Shown: positions 1 to 8,318, counted from the first letter of the stretch. The stretch: DNA of 64,000 nucleotides from Rugosimonospora acidiphila (GCF_039543385.1 NZ_BAABJQ010000038.1:16759-80758), one strand, 5' to 3'. The notes: generated by a model from the letters alone, not told the origin. Program-made: numbers and translations.

Positions 1-293
1 ACTCCTCCACGAAGGCGGCGGTGCACATGCTCACCCGGCACCTGGCCCACCAGCTGGCCACCGAGTCGATCACGGTGAACGCGATCGCACCGGGCCCGTT
101 CGACAGCAAGATGATGGCCTTTGCCCTGGATAACCCGGACGTTCGGGCGGAAATCGCGGGGCGGGTGCCGCTGGGCCGGATCGGCCGCCCTGAGGACATG
201 GCGGGTACGGCGATCTTCCTCGCGTCGCGGGCGGGCGGGTACCTGACGGGCGCGGTGATCCCGGTGGACGGGGGATTGTCGACCCACGGATGA
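1..293 (+). CDS. SDR-family oxidoreductase, C-terminal part (5' end outside window)
   Basis: The reading frame is open from base 3 and encodes the last 96 residues of a classical short-chain dehydrogenase/reductase. The first visible residues, SSTKAAVHMLTRHLA, are the segment just after the catalytic tyrosine of YxxxK, so the Tyr lies just upstream of the window and the Lys is the fourth visible residue. The NAIAPGPFDS stretch after the active site and the C-terminal PVDGG motif are typical of FabG-like enzymes. The reaction would be NAD(P)-dependent carbonyl/alcohol interconversion; the substrate cannot be read. The gene lies upstream of the tRNA, outside the island. Confidence 0.85.
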   Translation, partial: SSTKAAVHMLTRHLAHQLATESITVNAIAPGPFDSKMMAFALDNPDVRAEIAGRVPLGRIGRPEDMAGTAIFLASRAGGYLTGAVIPVDGGLSTHG

Positions 294-421
294 TCAAGGG
301 GATGGGGCTTGAGCGAACGGGCGCGGTTCCGTGTACAGTGAGGCCCCGTGAGCGTGCCCGGGCGGGCCGAGGATGACGTCTAGTCATTCCCGCGACCGTG
401 CCGGGTATTGTTGACGCGCAA

Positions 422-506
422 GTCCGAGTGGCGGAATGGCAGACGCGCTAGCTTGAGGTGCTAGTGCCCTTTATCGGGCGTGGGGGTTCAAGTCCCCCCT
501 CGGACA
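422..506 (+). tRNA. tRNA-Leu (anticodon GAG)
   Basis: An 85-nt class II tRNA. The acceptor arms GTCCGAG (422-428) and CTCGGAC (499-505) pair fully. The anticodon stem CTAGC/GCTAG holds the loop TTGAGGT with GAG at 455-457. A variable arm (TGCCCTTTATCGGGCG region) precedes the T arm GGGGG-TTCAAGT-CCCCC. CCA is not encoded. Its 3' end is the target of the adjacent integrase, and a near copy lies at 28639-28668. Confidence 0.95.
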
Positions 507-507
507 C
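478..507 (+). repeat. attL-type site: 3' end of tRNA-Leu
   Basis: This 30-bp segment covers the end of the variable arm, the T arm, the acceptor 3' strand and one base beyond. It matches 28639-28668 in the same orientation, except that AAG in the T loop is AGC in the far copy (two differing bases). Confidence 0.75.
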
Positions 508-617
508 AAGTTTTGGTGAAGCTCCGCTATTTGCGTGATGCGCCACCATACCCGCTCATCGGCCGGGCTCGTAGCTCTTCCGCGGAACGTGAAAAAGATC
601 CGCGTCGGCTCGCCACC

Positions 618-1118
618 ATGGTGGTCATGACCTCTACTGGATCGATGCGCGCGGGCGAGGAACAGCTGATCGGGGCGCTGATACCGCCCAAGATCGCCAA
701 TCGGGCGGACCGGGTTCCGGCACCGATGCCGGTGCTGCCGAGGCTGAGCCTGCCGTCCGATCAAAACCCGGACGGTCTGGTGTTGGGGATGGCCCGGCTG
801 GACCGCTCCGGGCGGCTGTCCGCCCGGGATCTGCTGGGCGCGTTGGGCTGGCAACCTGGCCACCGGATCGACATCGGCATCGTGGCTGGCGTGCTGGTAG
901 CCAGCTCATCGCCCACCGGCCAGCATGTCGTGCACGGCCGGGGCGAGTTGAGTCTGCCGGCCACGGCCCGCAGCATGTGCAACCTGCCGCCCGGCGTGTC
1001 GGTACTTCTGGCCGCCTCGCCCGCCCAGAACGTTCTCGTCATTCATCCCGTCGCCACCGTGGCACGGCTACTCATCGAGCATCACGCTCGCCTCACAGCC
1101 GGGGGAGAGCATGTCTGA
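618..1118 (+). CDS. AbrB/SpoVT-like protein coupled to the integrase
   Basis: A 166-residue protein. Its C-terminal half has the swapped-hairpin AbrB/MazE-type pattern: GRGELSLPATARSMCNLPPG followed by a hydrophobic strand ending NVLVIHPV. The first half contains a second similar strand pattern (RLDRSGRLSARDLLGALGW), so two AbrB-like units may be present. The likely role is DNA binding, perhaps controlling the integrase or excision, because the stop overlaps the integrase start by 8 bases. I chose ATG 618; the frame stays open back into the tRNA, so upstream starts were rejected. Its residues EEQLIGALIPPKIANRAD are echoed by a diverged DNA repeat at 2170-2254. The fold assignment is a motif-level call; the role is inferred. 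Confidence 0.65.
   Translation: MVVMTSTGSMRAGEEQLIGALIPPKIANRADRVPAPMPVLPRLSLPSDQNPDGLVLGMARLDRSGRLSARDLLGALGWQPGHRIDIGIVAGVLVASSSPTGQHVVHGRGELSLPATARSMCNLPPGVSVLLAASPAQNVLVIHPVATVARLLIEHHARLTAGGEHV
660..744 (+). repeat. Diverged 85-bp direct repeat, copy 1 (within AbrB-like gene)
   Basis: It aligns without gaps to 2170-2254 at 66 of 85 bases by my count. Copy 1 is coding (EQLIGALIPPK...). The two copies flank the AbrB-like/integrase module. Confidence 0.6.
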
Positions 1119-2136
1119 CATTCAGACCATCGCAACCGCACGCCAGTTCCTGGCCCAGCTCGGGATCACCGTGGCCGACCTTCGCAAGGCTGAGCGGCCA
1201 CCGGTACCGACCATGGCGCAGTACCTGCCCCAGGTCATGGCCGCGGCCGGACCCGGCGCCCGTCGTACCTACGGCAGCTATTGGGTCCGGATGGCGACGC
1301 TGTGGGGCGACCGGCCGCTGGACGCCATCGCCGCGACCGACATCGAAGCACTGAAACACGAGGCTGCCGCAATGGCACTGTGTCGACGAAACGGCCGTGG
1401 CGGCCGGCACGCCGGCGAGCACGTCATCGCCGCCGCCCGTGCCATCTACAACCGGGCCATCGCCGATGGGATCATTGAACGCGCCGAAAGTCCCGCCCAC
1501 CGTATCGGCAAGCCTCGACGGCTACCCAGTACGCGACGGGCCCTCACCGCTTCAGAGCTCGAACAGATCAACTTGGTCGCCCACACCAGCGGCAACGACG
1601 TTGTCCTCGATGCGATTCTCTTGCGACTGCACACCGAGACGGCCTGCCGTCGCGGCGGTGCGCTCGGACTTCGGCTGATGGATCTCGACAGGGAGAACGG
1701 CCTCGTACAACTTCGCGAGAAGGGTGGCACGCTGCGCTGCCAGCCCATCACCCTGGACCTCGCAGGCAGCCTTGCCGAGCTCGCCCATGCCCGAGGCGCT
1801 GTCCATCCCACCGATGCGCTACTGCGCTACCGCAACGGCGCTCCGCTGACCAGTCGACGCTACGATCAGCTTTGGCGCCGAATCGGGCAGCAACTGCCGT
1901 GGGTCGCCGCTCAGAACATCTCCACCCACTGGCTACGCCATACCACCCTCACCTGGGTCGAGCGGCACTTCAACTACGGCGTTGCCCGCGCGTACGCCGG
2001 GCACACTGACGCCAAGGGCGCGGCCACCACCACCTACATCAAGGGCTACCTGGTAGAAGTCGCGACCGCGCTCTCCGCGATGACCGGCCAACCGCACCCC
2101 CACGCCGACCCCAACCACGAGCTTCTGGCAGCGTGA
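1111..2136 (+). CDS. Tyrosine recombinase / site-specific integrase
   Basis: A 341-residue phage-type integrase. An N-terminal SAM-like core-binding region (about residues 30-130) precedes the catalytic domain. The catalytic set is visible: Arg in HTETACRRGGALGL, the HWLRHT box (HxxR), the AYAGHTD histidine and the TYIKG nucleophilic tyrosine. It would catalyse integration and excision at the tRNA-Leu 3' end located 600 bp upstream. The ATG at 1111 has a strong GGGGGAGAG ribosome site and overlaps the AbrB-like gene by 8 bases, suggesting translational coupling. Length is within the usual range and no frameshift is seen, so it may be active. No excisionase was recognised nearby; the AbrB-like protein could serve as a directionality factor (speculative). 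Confidence 0.93.
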   Translation: MSDIQTIATARQFLAQLGITVADLRKAERPPVPTMAQYLPQVMAAAGPGARRTYGSYWVRMATLWGDRPLDAIAATDIEALKHEAAAMALCRRNGRGGRHAGEHVIAAARAIYNRAIADGIIERAESPAHRIGKPRRLPSTRRALTASELEQINLVAHTSGNDVVLDAILLRLHTETACRRGGALGLRLMDLDRENGLVQLREKGGTLRCQPITLDLAGSLAELAHARGAVHPTDALLRYRNGAPLTSRRYDQLWRRIGQQLPWVAAQNISTHWLRHTTLTWVERHFNYGVARAYAGHTDAKGAATTTYIKGYLVEVATALSAMTGQPHPHADPNHELLAA

Positions 2137-2146
2137 GGTAATCGAT

Positions 2147-4330
2147 TTATATGACTGCGGATCGGTGGGGAACAGCTGGTCGGACCGCCGATACCGCCCA
2201 AGTTCGCCGAACGGGCGGACTTGGCGACGGCATCGCCGTTGGTACCGCCGAGGCGGGATTTGAATCGGCTCCTCTGCTGGCGTCGTCGTCTACGGTGAGC
2301 TGAACACCCGGCGTGTTGTTGTAGTCCTGCTCACTATCGGTTGCGAGTTCGCTTCGCGCTGGGCTGGCATCCGATGGGATCGCCTCAACTAGAGAGGGCG
2401 CCGGCGCTTCTCCGGGTCCGTCGGGTCCTGTCGTCGGGCTCTGTGTCATCGCGAACTGGAGCGTGTCCGCCCTTGTCTCCGGCGTCATCGCCGCGAGGAA
2501 TGTGGCTTCGCGTGAATTGTCCAAAAGCCTTTGCACGATGGGCTGCCACACGCGCGCCAAGGTGGGGGCGTCGATCCGCTTCATATCTCGTTGCGCGCTC
2601 CAGCCCGCCGTGACGTCGGCGACCTGGTTCTGGTCCTTATCGGATGTCAAGAGGTCCCATGCCTCCACCAGGAGGTCGCGCGCCCGCGGGTCGCCGCTAG
2701 CGTCCCGCACGAGCTGGTCGACTACGGTGTCGTCACACTGCGCGTCGAACAGCATGATCAGGCCCGAAGTGAACGTGTCCCGTGCCCAGGACACGACCTT
2801 CTCCAGTACCGGTTGCCTCAGTCGAGGTTCCCGAGCCAGCCCGCGAAGGGCGGCCGCGGCGGCGGCGCGATGCTCCGGAAGTTCGGCGCGAGCTACGAGG
2901 TGGCGCAGCCTGGCCATTGCCACAAACGGTTGTTCTTTTCCGAAACGACCGCCGCACAGCTTCGCCAGCGAGGGAAACGCCGCGCGGTCACCGCGATAGG
3001 CCCATCGCCACAGCCGCTCTTGAGTTAGCGCGGCGACCGCCGGGTGGAATAGAAGCCCTTCGACGGCTTCCTCGACCAGCCCACGGTATGCCTCCGCGCG
3101 CTGGCTTTTGAGCTGCGTATACAGCGCCTCCAGCAGCTCGGCGTTGCGACACTCGGCCACTGCGTGGGCGATGACGCCGATGATCCGGCGGGCATACTTC
3201 TTCGTCTTCGGATCGGCAACCAGATCCCTGGTCCACTGCAGGACAGGGTCACGGAGCTCGGGGTGTTCGTTCCACAGCCACTCGAAGATCGCGTGGTCCA
3301 CGCCGCGCTTGTCGCGGTCGACCCACGTGCAGTCGTCGGCGACGGTCACTCCGATCTCGCGCAGTCGCCTCGACCACCCCTCTGACTCGAGTGCTCTGAA
3401 CAGCGGCAACTCGTGTCCCAGGGCCTTCGCCAGCCCGCGAGCGGCGGTGGCGACGACAGGGGAGGGGCAGCCGTTGAGCACTGCTGCGGAGATCAGCAGT
3501 ATACGACGGTCGGCCCAGTCCGGCTTCCTGCTGTCGAGCTGCTCATCGATGTAGGGTTTCCACTTGCGTAGTTCGTCGATGGCATGGTCGATGTCGGCCG
3601 CGCTTGCGACCCGAAGTCGTTCCGCCACCTTCACTGCGTCGTCCGGACTGGCGCCCCCCTCGTCCAATTCGGCGACGAACGCGCGCACTGTTTCGAGATC
3701 CAGCAAGTCGAGGGCCCCGGGCTGGTGGAACATCAGGTGAGCTCGAATAACGGCACCAGCGCGGCGCGGGGGAATCGTCGCAGTCAGATCGGCCAGCTTG
3801 GGTCGGCACCGATGCCACGCCTGGCCGGTCACAGTGATGACTATCTGCGAATTCATCTCCTTGAGGTCCCGCGCGTACGCCCTGACCTCGTCCGCGAACG
3901 CTTCGGGAATCTCGTCGGTTGCGTCGCTCAGGTCGAGTAGAAAGCGTGTACGCGGGCTCAACGGGAGATCTCTGGTGGTCGGCGTTCCTTCCCAGTCCGG
4001 GAGCAGTTCGTACAGGTCCACCGCGGAGGTCGATAGGGGCACCGTGGCGGACAACAGGCGGATCGCGTCGGTCTCCCTGCCGGTACCCCGGTGGTTCTCC
4101 AGGATCGCGAGCCCGTACGCGTCGAGGGCGGTCTCGGCCTTCTTGAACTCCTCCGTCGGCTTGGCCGGGATGTATGACGTGAACCTGGCCTTCGTGACCA
4201 GCCTCTGGTCGATCAGTCGCCAACCCACACGCCCGCTACCTATGAGGGTGGTGTGGTGGAGTACACCCACGGCCAGATTGTTCGACCCGGCGCCGCCAAA
4301 GGCCCCCACGCTCGATCCGTCGAGCATCAC
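2147..4330 (-). CDS. STAND-like NTPase with N-terminal glycine-rich motif
   Basis: A 727-residue protein without a confident named family. Residues 14-30 (AGSNNLAVGVLHHTTLI) are a short hydrophobic/glycine motif resembling the C-terminus of the upstream-encoded partner. A P-loop-like segment at about 80-88 (HRGTGRETD) has Arg where the Walker A Lys is expected. RFLLDLSDATDE (129-140) and the following SQIVITVTG look like Walker B and sensor regions. Helical repeat-like sequence fills most of residues 190-620. The last about 100 residues are low-complexity, and the very end (VPTAMPSPSPPVRRTW...) is read antisense through repeat copy 2, so the C-terminus may be a junction product. The start ATG at 4330 overlaps the upstream stop by 4 bases. 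I infer a sensor NTPase in a defence pair; nucleotide hydrolysis may be impaired. Confidence 0.6.
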   Translation of the reverse strand: MMLDGSSVGAFGGAGSNNLAVGVLHHTTLIGSGRVGWRLIDQRLVTKARFTSYIPAKPTEEFKKAETALDAYGLAILENHRGTGRETDAIRLLSATVPLSTSAVDLYELLPDWEGTPTTRDLPLSPRTRFLLDLSDATDEIPEAFADEVRAYARDLKEMNSQIVITVTGQAWHRCRPKLADLTATIPPRRAGAVIRAHLMFHQPGALDLLDLETVRAFVAELDEGGASPDDAVKVAERLRVASAADIDHAIDELRKWKPYIDEQLDSRKPDWADRRILLISAAVLNGCPSPVVATAARGLAKALGHELPLFRALESEGWSRRLREIGVTVADDCTWVDRDKRGVDHAIFEWLWNEHPELRDPVLQWTRDLVADPKTKKYARRIIGVIAHAVAECRNAELLEALYTQLKSQRAEAYRGLVEEAVEGLLFHPAVAALTQERLWRWAYRGDRAAFPSLAKLCGGRFGKEQPFVAMARLRHLVARAELPEHRAAAAAALRGLAREPRLRQPVLEKVVSWARDTFTSGLIMLFDAQCDDTVVDQLVRDASGDPRARDLLVEAWDLLTSDKDQNQVADVTAGWSAQRDMKRIDAPTLARVWQPIVQRLLDNSREATFLAAMTPETRADTLQFAMTQSPTTGPDGPGEAPAPSLVEAIPSDASPARSELATDSEQDYNNTPGVQLTVDDDASRGADSNPASAVPTAMPSPSPPVRRTWAVSAVRPAVPHRSAVI
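2170..2254 (+). repeat. Diverged 85-bp direct repeat, copy 2 (relic of AbrB-like gene)
   Basis: Read in the frame of copy 1 it still gives EQLVGPPIPPKFAERAD, but a stop lies just upstream and another downstream, with no start. It is best explained as a fossil of a second AbrB-like gene. It now lies antisense within the 3' end of the STAND-like gene. Confidence 0.6.
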
Positions 4331-5283
4331 CGGCCCTCGCCTCCACCGAACGTCGGGCTCACCGTGCTCCCGTAGATCTTCCCGACAACGAAGTTGCTGG
4401 ACCTGTCACCAGCTACGTTGACGACGACCGTGGAATCTGCCGAGGCGGCGGTGTCGGACCGCTGGGCGACCTCCTGAGCGATCTCGACGAGGCGTTCGGC
4501 CTCGCGCTTGAGCAGCTCAGACGCAGCTCCACTGCTTCCACGGAGTTTTTCGTGCTCCGATCCTGGCCGAGTTTGGTCGTCAGCGAGACGCTCGTCGAGC
4601 CGGTCGGCCAGCTCGGTCCGCCTGTTCTCGATCCGTTCCTCCGCAGCACGCACGGCCTCGCCAAGCGACGCCTGCCGCGCCATCGAGGCCACTGCGGAAG
4701 GTACGAGGTCGCGCATGGATGGTGCTGGCGCACCATCGCGTTCCAGTTCCAGAAGGACGAGGCGACGTTCGAACGTGGCGAGCAGGACTTGAATGTCGCG
4801 CAGGGCGTCGTGGCCGTCCGCGTCGCGTGCTGAGGGCACGAGCTCAGGAGGCCGGGGTGGGACGAACACCTTCGTCTCCGGACCGATGTTGATCGTGTTG
4901 TGCAGCCACAGGCCGAGGTCAAAGCAGTGGCGTACGACCTGCAGCGCGACGTGGATGTCTCTCAGCTGTCCATGTACGGCCTGGTTGCCAGCTGTTCTCA
5001 CCGCGTCGCACAGGTCCTGGATGTCCTTGTCGATAGCGCCCGCTCGACGTAGGTCGAGAATACGGTCGTAGAGCCGGTTCGCCTGTGAGCGGACGCCGAA
5101 GACGGAAGCCGCCTTCTTCGACAGCGCCTCCAGAAACCGTCGAGCCTTGAACATCGCGGCATCTGGATCGGTGTAGATGTACGACTCGGCGCTGGCGCCG
5201 TCGTATGCCAGCACCGGGTCGTGTTTGACCAGGTACCCGAAGTTCGCCGAGGACCTCACCAAATCGTCGAGTACGTCGGCCAC
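4327..5283 (-). CDS. DUF4145/HEPN-like protein with coiled coil and C-terminal motif
   Basis: A 318-residue protein. Residues 14-125 match the DUF4145 pattern (NFGYLVKHDPVLAYDGASAE, then YIYTDPDAAMFKARRFLEAL and GNQAVHG at 99-105), an all-alpha domain common in restriction-associated proteins and related to HEPN folds. Residues 200-275 are charged and likely coiled coil. Residues 293-308 (DRSSNFVVGKIYGSTV) form a short motif similar to residues 14-30 of the downstream NTPase. The start is the GTG at 5283, preceded by GGGAGG; the frame continues upstream without good coding character, so longer starts were rejected. The stop overlaps the next start (ATGA). It is probably the effector or adaptor of a two-gene system; catalytic activity is not established. 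Confidence 0.65.
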   Translation of the reverse strand: MADVLDDLVRSSANFGYLVKHDPVLAYDGASAESYIYTDPDAAMFKARRFLEALSKKAASVFGVRSQANRLYDRILDLRRAGAIDKDIQDLCDAVRTAGNQAVHGQLRDIHVALQVVRHCFDLGLWLHNTINIGPETKVFVPPRPPELVPSARDADGHDALRDIQVLLATFERRLVLLELERDGAPAPSMRDLVPSAVASMARQASLGEAVRAAEERIENRRTELADRLDERLADDQTRPGSEHEKLRGSSGAASELLKREAERLVEIAQEVAQRSDTAASADSTVVVNVAGDRSSNFVVGKIYGSTVSPTFGGGEGR

Positions 5284-5393
5284 AGTCTTTCCTCCCTGCC
5301 GTGAGCAAAGCCCTCGATCGTATCGACCTGCAGGACTAATGGTGGCTGTAAGATCTTGGACAGATGATCTGGCTCGAAGCTGCGGCAGCGACG

Positions 5394-5861
5394 TCACCCT
5401 CGACGCCCCTGCTGCTGTGGCTGCACCGAGGCCGCCTGCCAGCGAGGCGACGCGCTCGCCCTGCGGCCGGTACCGGACGACAGCCGAGCGATCTCGGCGG
5501 CGATCGACGTAGCCGCCGCGTGCAAGTGTCGAAGTTCGACGGCGGACACTGACGACTCGTAGCAGTGGTGGTGGGTAGCCCGCGAGAGCGCGGCCCAGGT
5601 GTAGGCGGCGTAACGCACCAGTTCGTCGGGCAGGCGTCGCCGCAGCAGGAGCAGTTTCATGCGGCCGTTGCCGTATTGGGCGACCGGTGGGCTGACTTGG
5701 TGCCAGTACGCACTGATGGTCGCCTCGAGGGCGAGCCGGATGAGGCAGGCGCAGGCCTTGGGCCACCAGCCGTCGGCCAGTGCAGCGGCGCCGAGGTCTC
5801 CCCGGCCCCGCAGCATGTCGTCGGCGGCGGCGAGGTACCGGCTCGGGTCTGGTGTGGTCAT
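5394..5861 (-). CDS. Small HEPN-like protein coupled to Rad50-like ATPase
   Basis: A 155-residue, mostly alpha-helical protein. Residues 86-102 contain LSRATHHHCYE, an R-x4-H arrangement (Arg94, His99) in a helix, which fits the HEPN ribonuclease signature. The surrounding helices (WWPKACACLIRLALEATISA and a C-terminal AAATSIAAEIARL) have the length and spacing of a HEPN four-helix bundle. The last about 30 residues are basic and low complexity. ATG 5861 overlaps the stop of the ATPase gene (ATGA), so the two are translated together. I infer a toxic RNase or regulatory partner of the ATPase, or possibly an inactive structural HEPN; no close family name is certain. Confidence 0.55.
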   Translation of the reverse strand: MTTPDPSRYLAAADDMLRGRGDLGAAALADGWWPKACACLIRLALEATISAYWHQVSPPVAQYGNGRMKLLLLRRRLPDELVRYAAYTWAALSRATHHHCYESSVSAVELRHLHAAATSIAAEIARLSSGTGRRASASPRWQAASVQPQQQGRRG

Positions 5862-8311
5862 GCCAGCGCCCTTACCAGCCGGCGGCAGTCGGCGACGAGC
5901 TGCCGGAGATCGTTGAGGTAGAGGCCGTGGACGCCCTTGCGGCAGGCTTGATAGGCGTCGGCGGCCCACGGTCCGTACCGTCGGTTGAGCCGGGGGAGGA
6001 CGTCGGAGCCGCGGGCGGCGTCGTCGAACAGGGCGAGCGCGAACGCCTGGGTGACACTCTTGCCGGTCGCGGTGATCGCGGCCTCGATGTCGACGTGCCG
6101 GTGACCGGTAGAGAGCCGGTGGCGCCAGACGACGCGGTGGCAGGCGGCCTCGAGCGCCGAGCGGCACAGTTCGGCGACGACGGGCGCGCGGAGATCGGCG
6201 GGCACGTTGCCGGAGTAGGCGACCGCAGTCGCGTCGTCGAGGTACCGGATGACCGGGTCCAGGGCGGTCCGCAGAGTGACCACCGAGCCCTCGGCACGGA
6301 GCACTTCGATGATCTCGGCCTTGAGTTCGAGGTTGCGGATTGCCTCGGGAAGCCGGTTGTCGTGGGTGAACACGACGATCTGCCGGTCGATGGCCAAATC
6401 GCCGAGGACGCGGGCGAGGCCGTCGACCTTGGCGGGATCCATGCTCTGGACCGGGTCGTCGATGACGACGAAACGGAACGGGCTCTCGTCGGCGCAGCTG
6501 CGCGGCAGAAAGGCGGCCAGGCCGAGTGCGTGCAGTTCACCCTGGCTCATCACGCCGAGCGCCGTGCCGTTGTCGACGCCGTCGACGCTGACCGGCAATG
6601 CGATGCGGCGGCGGGTGTTGGCCGCGATGAGGCTCATGCGACCGAGTTCGACGTTGCTCTCCTGGCGGAGCTGGCGCCAGATCCGCTGCGAGTGTTCGGC
6701 GAACGGGGTCAACCGCTCGTCGCGCAGCTCCGCACCGGCGCCCTTCAACCAGCCACGAGCGTCCTTGAGTAGGGCCGCGGTGCTCTCCTGTTCCCTCGTG
6801 GCGCGGGTCGCGGCGACCCACAGCCGGAGGTCGTCGGCGATCTGTCGCCAGGCGCTGTCCCGGTTCTCCAGCCAGCTGGCGGCCCGGGCCCGAATGGCTG
6901 CGGCGGCCGCCGTGACCTCGGGGTAGGTGGTGGTGAGGTGGTCGGCGAGCGCTTCGGCGCTGTTCGCGGGCGCGGCGTGCAGCCGGGCCACCGCAGTGGA
7001 CAGAGCCTTCAGGCCGAGGTCCGGGAGTTGTACCGCGGCGACCGGGTCGATGCCGGGAACGGTGACGGCGGCGATGGCGCCGCGTACCTGGCGGGTGGCT
7101 GAGGTCAGCTGGTCGACGGCGCGGCGAGCGGCGAGGGTACCGGTGCGCAGCTGGTCGAGGGTGGTGCTGGCGGTGGCGTGCCAGGCGGCGTTGAGGGACC
7201 CCGTGCCGCAGACCGGGCAGCTTCCGTCGCCCACGTCGTCGTGGTGGTCCAGGGCAAGGCGAAGCAGCTCGGCGACGCGTACTGAGGCACGCAGCGCGAC
7301 CCCGTCGTGCTGCCGGCCGGCCGTCGCCGTGGCGCGCAGGTCGTCGGCGAGGCGGCTCATTTCCCCCGGGTCGGGGACGGTGAACTCGTGCAGACGACGG
7401 CAGGTGGCGATGGCCTCGCCCGGCCCCGCGTCGACCGGCTCGTCGAGGATGCTGTCGAGGAGGTCGAGGTCGGGGGTACGAGCGGACAGCGCCTGGGCGG
7501 CCCGGCGGGCGCGGTCATCGTCCTGGACGGCCGTGAGCCGGGTCGACAGCGTGGCGCGGCCGGTGCGTACCTCCGTGGCCGCCGCCTCCAGCGGCCTGGC
7601 GGCGGCCAGCAGCCGCTTGTCGGCGGCGGTGAGCGCGTCCAGGCCGAGGATGGCGTCGATCGCGTCGAACAGGTCGCTCGGCGTCCCGGACAGCAGCTTG
7701 CCGAGGTCGGCGGCGGTCAGGAACGGCCGGTACAGCTGGAGTGCCCGGGCCAGACCGAGATCGGCAAGGCTGGTGCGGCGGCCGCGTGGACCGGTGACGG
7801 TGACCTCGGCGTCGGCGAGTTCGGCGCCGACCGGCCAGGACCGGCGTACTCGGGTGGGACCGGCGGTCCCGTCGACGTGCAGCTCGGTAGTGATCGCGCA
7901 GTCCTGCGGCGCGTGCAGGTTGCGCCACCCGGTGCGCCACACGCTGTGGCGGTCCGCCCAGCGGGCGCTGTCGCCGGTCAGCGACAGTTCGACCGCCTCG
8001 GCGAAGCTGGACTTGCCGGAGCCGTTGCGCCCGACGACGACGGTCAGCCCGGGCTCCGGCGGGATCGGCAGCGTGCGCTCGGGACCGATGCCCCGGAATC
8101 CAGCCACGGTGACCGCGGACAGGTAGATGTGCTCGCGCGGTGTGTCCTCGCCACCATCCACCACGGCGAGCGTGGTGGGCTGGCCGGCGAGCGCCGCGAC
8201 CAGGTCGTCGTCGCCGCTGACCGCGGCGAGGACGACTTCCGCGGTGGCGGCGGGTACGCCGTCCTTGGCTAGACGGTCGAACAGCAGCTCGATAAGGGGT
8301 TCCCGGGTCAT
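5858..8311 (-). CDS. Rad50/RloC-like SMC-type ATPase with zinc-hook motif
   Basis: An 817-residue RecF/SMC-type ATPase. Walker A GRNGSGKS is at residues 94-101. A central helical region, likely coiled coil, contains one CPVC zinc-hook motif near residue 365. The C-terminal half carries the signature-like MSQGELHALGL, Walker B FVVIDDPVQSMDP near residue 618 and an H-loop IVVFTHDNR. After the ATPase head is a helical extension ending CRKGVHGLYLNDLRQ, reminiscent of HEPN or AbiV-type tails. This order (split ATPase head, zinc hook, C-terminal helical domain) is that of RloC/PrrC-type anticodon nucleases. DNA-end or phage-damage sensing is the likely input. It is coupled to the HEPN-like gene downstream. 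Family-level assignment is good; RNase output is inferred. Confidence 0.72.
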   Translation of the reverse strand: MTREPLIELLFDRLAKDGVPAATAEVVLAAVSGDDDLVAALAGQPTTLAVVDGGEDTPREHIYLSAVTVAGFRGIGPERTLPIPPEPGLTVVVGRNGSGKSSFAEAVELSLTGDSARWADRHSVWRTGWRNLHAPQDCAITTELHVDGTAGPTRVRRSWPVGAELADAEVTVTGPRGRRTSLADLGLARALQLYRPFLTAADLGKLLSGTPSDLFDAIDAILGLDALTAADKRLLAAARPLEAAATEVRTGRATLSTRLTAVQDDDRARRAAQALSARTPDLDLLDSILDEPVDAGPGEAIATCRRLHEFTVPDPGEMSRLADDLRATATAGRQHDGVALRASVRVAELLRLALDHHDDVGDGSCPVCGTGSLNAAWHATASTTLDQLRTGTLAARRAVDQLTSATRQVRGAIAAVTVPGIDPVAAVQLPDLGLKALSTAVARLHAAPANSAEALADHLTTTYPEVTAAAAAIRARAASWLENRDSAWRQIADDLRLWVAATRATREQESTAALLKDARGWLKGAGAELRDERLTPFAEHSQRIWRQLRQESNVELGRMSLIAANTRRRIALPVSVDGVDNGTALGVMSQGELHALGLAAFLPRSCADESPFRFVVIDDPVQSMDPAKVDGLARVLGDLAIDRQIVVFTHDNRLPEAIRNLELKAEIIEVLRAEGSVVTLRTALDPVIRYLDDATAVAYSGNVPADLRAPVVAELCRSALEAACHRVVWRHRLSTGHRHVDIEAAITATGKSVTQAFALALFDDAARGSDVLPRLNRRYGPWAADAYQACRKGVHGLYLNDLRQLVADCRRLVRALA

Positions 8312-8318
8312 GGCCGCC

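Noticed and set aside
480..617. Upstream extension of the AbrB-like gene into the tRNA, and the opposite-strand frame ending RGDLNPHAR
   Set aside because: Both translate tRNA sequence; the LNPHA string is a known artefact of reading tRNA genes as protein.
5284..5766. N-terminal extension of the DUF4145-like frame (open to 5766)
   Set aside because: The added part is Arg/Pro/Ala-rich, overlaps the HEPN-like gene and lacks homology; GTG 5283 has a good ribosome site.
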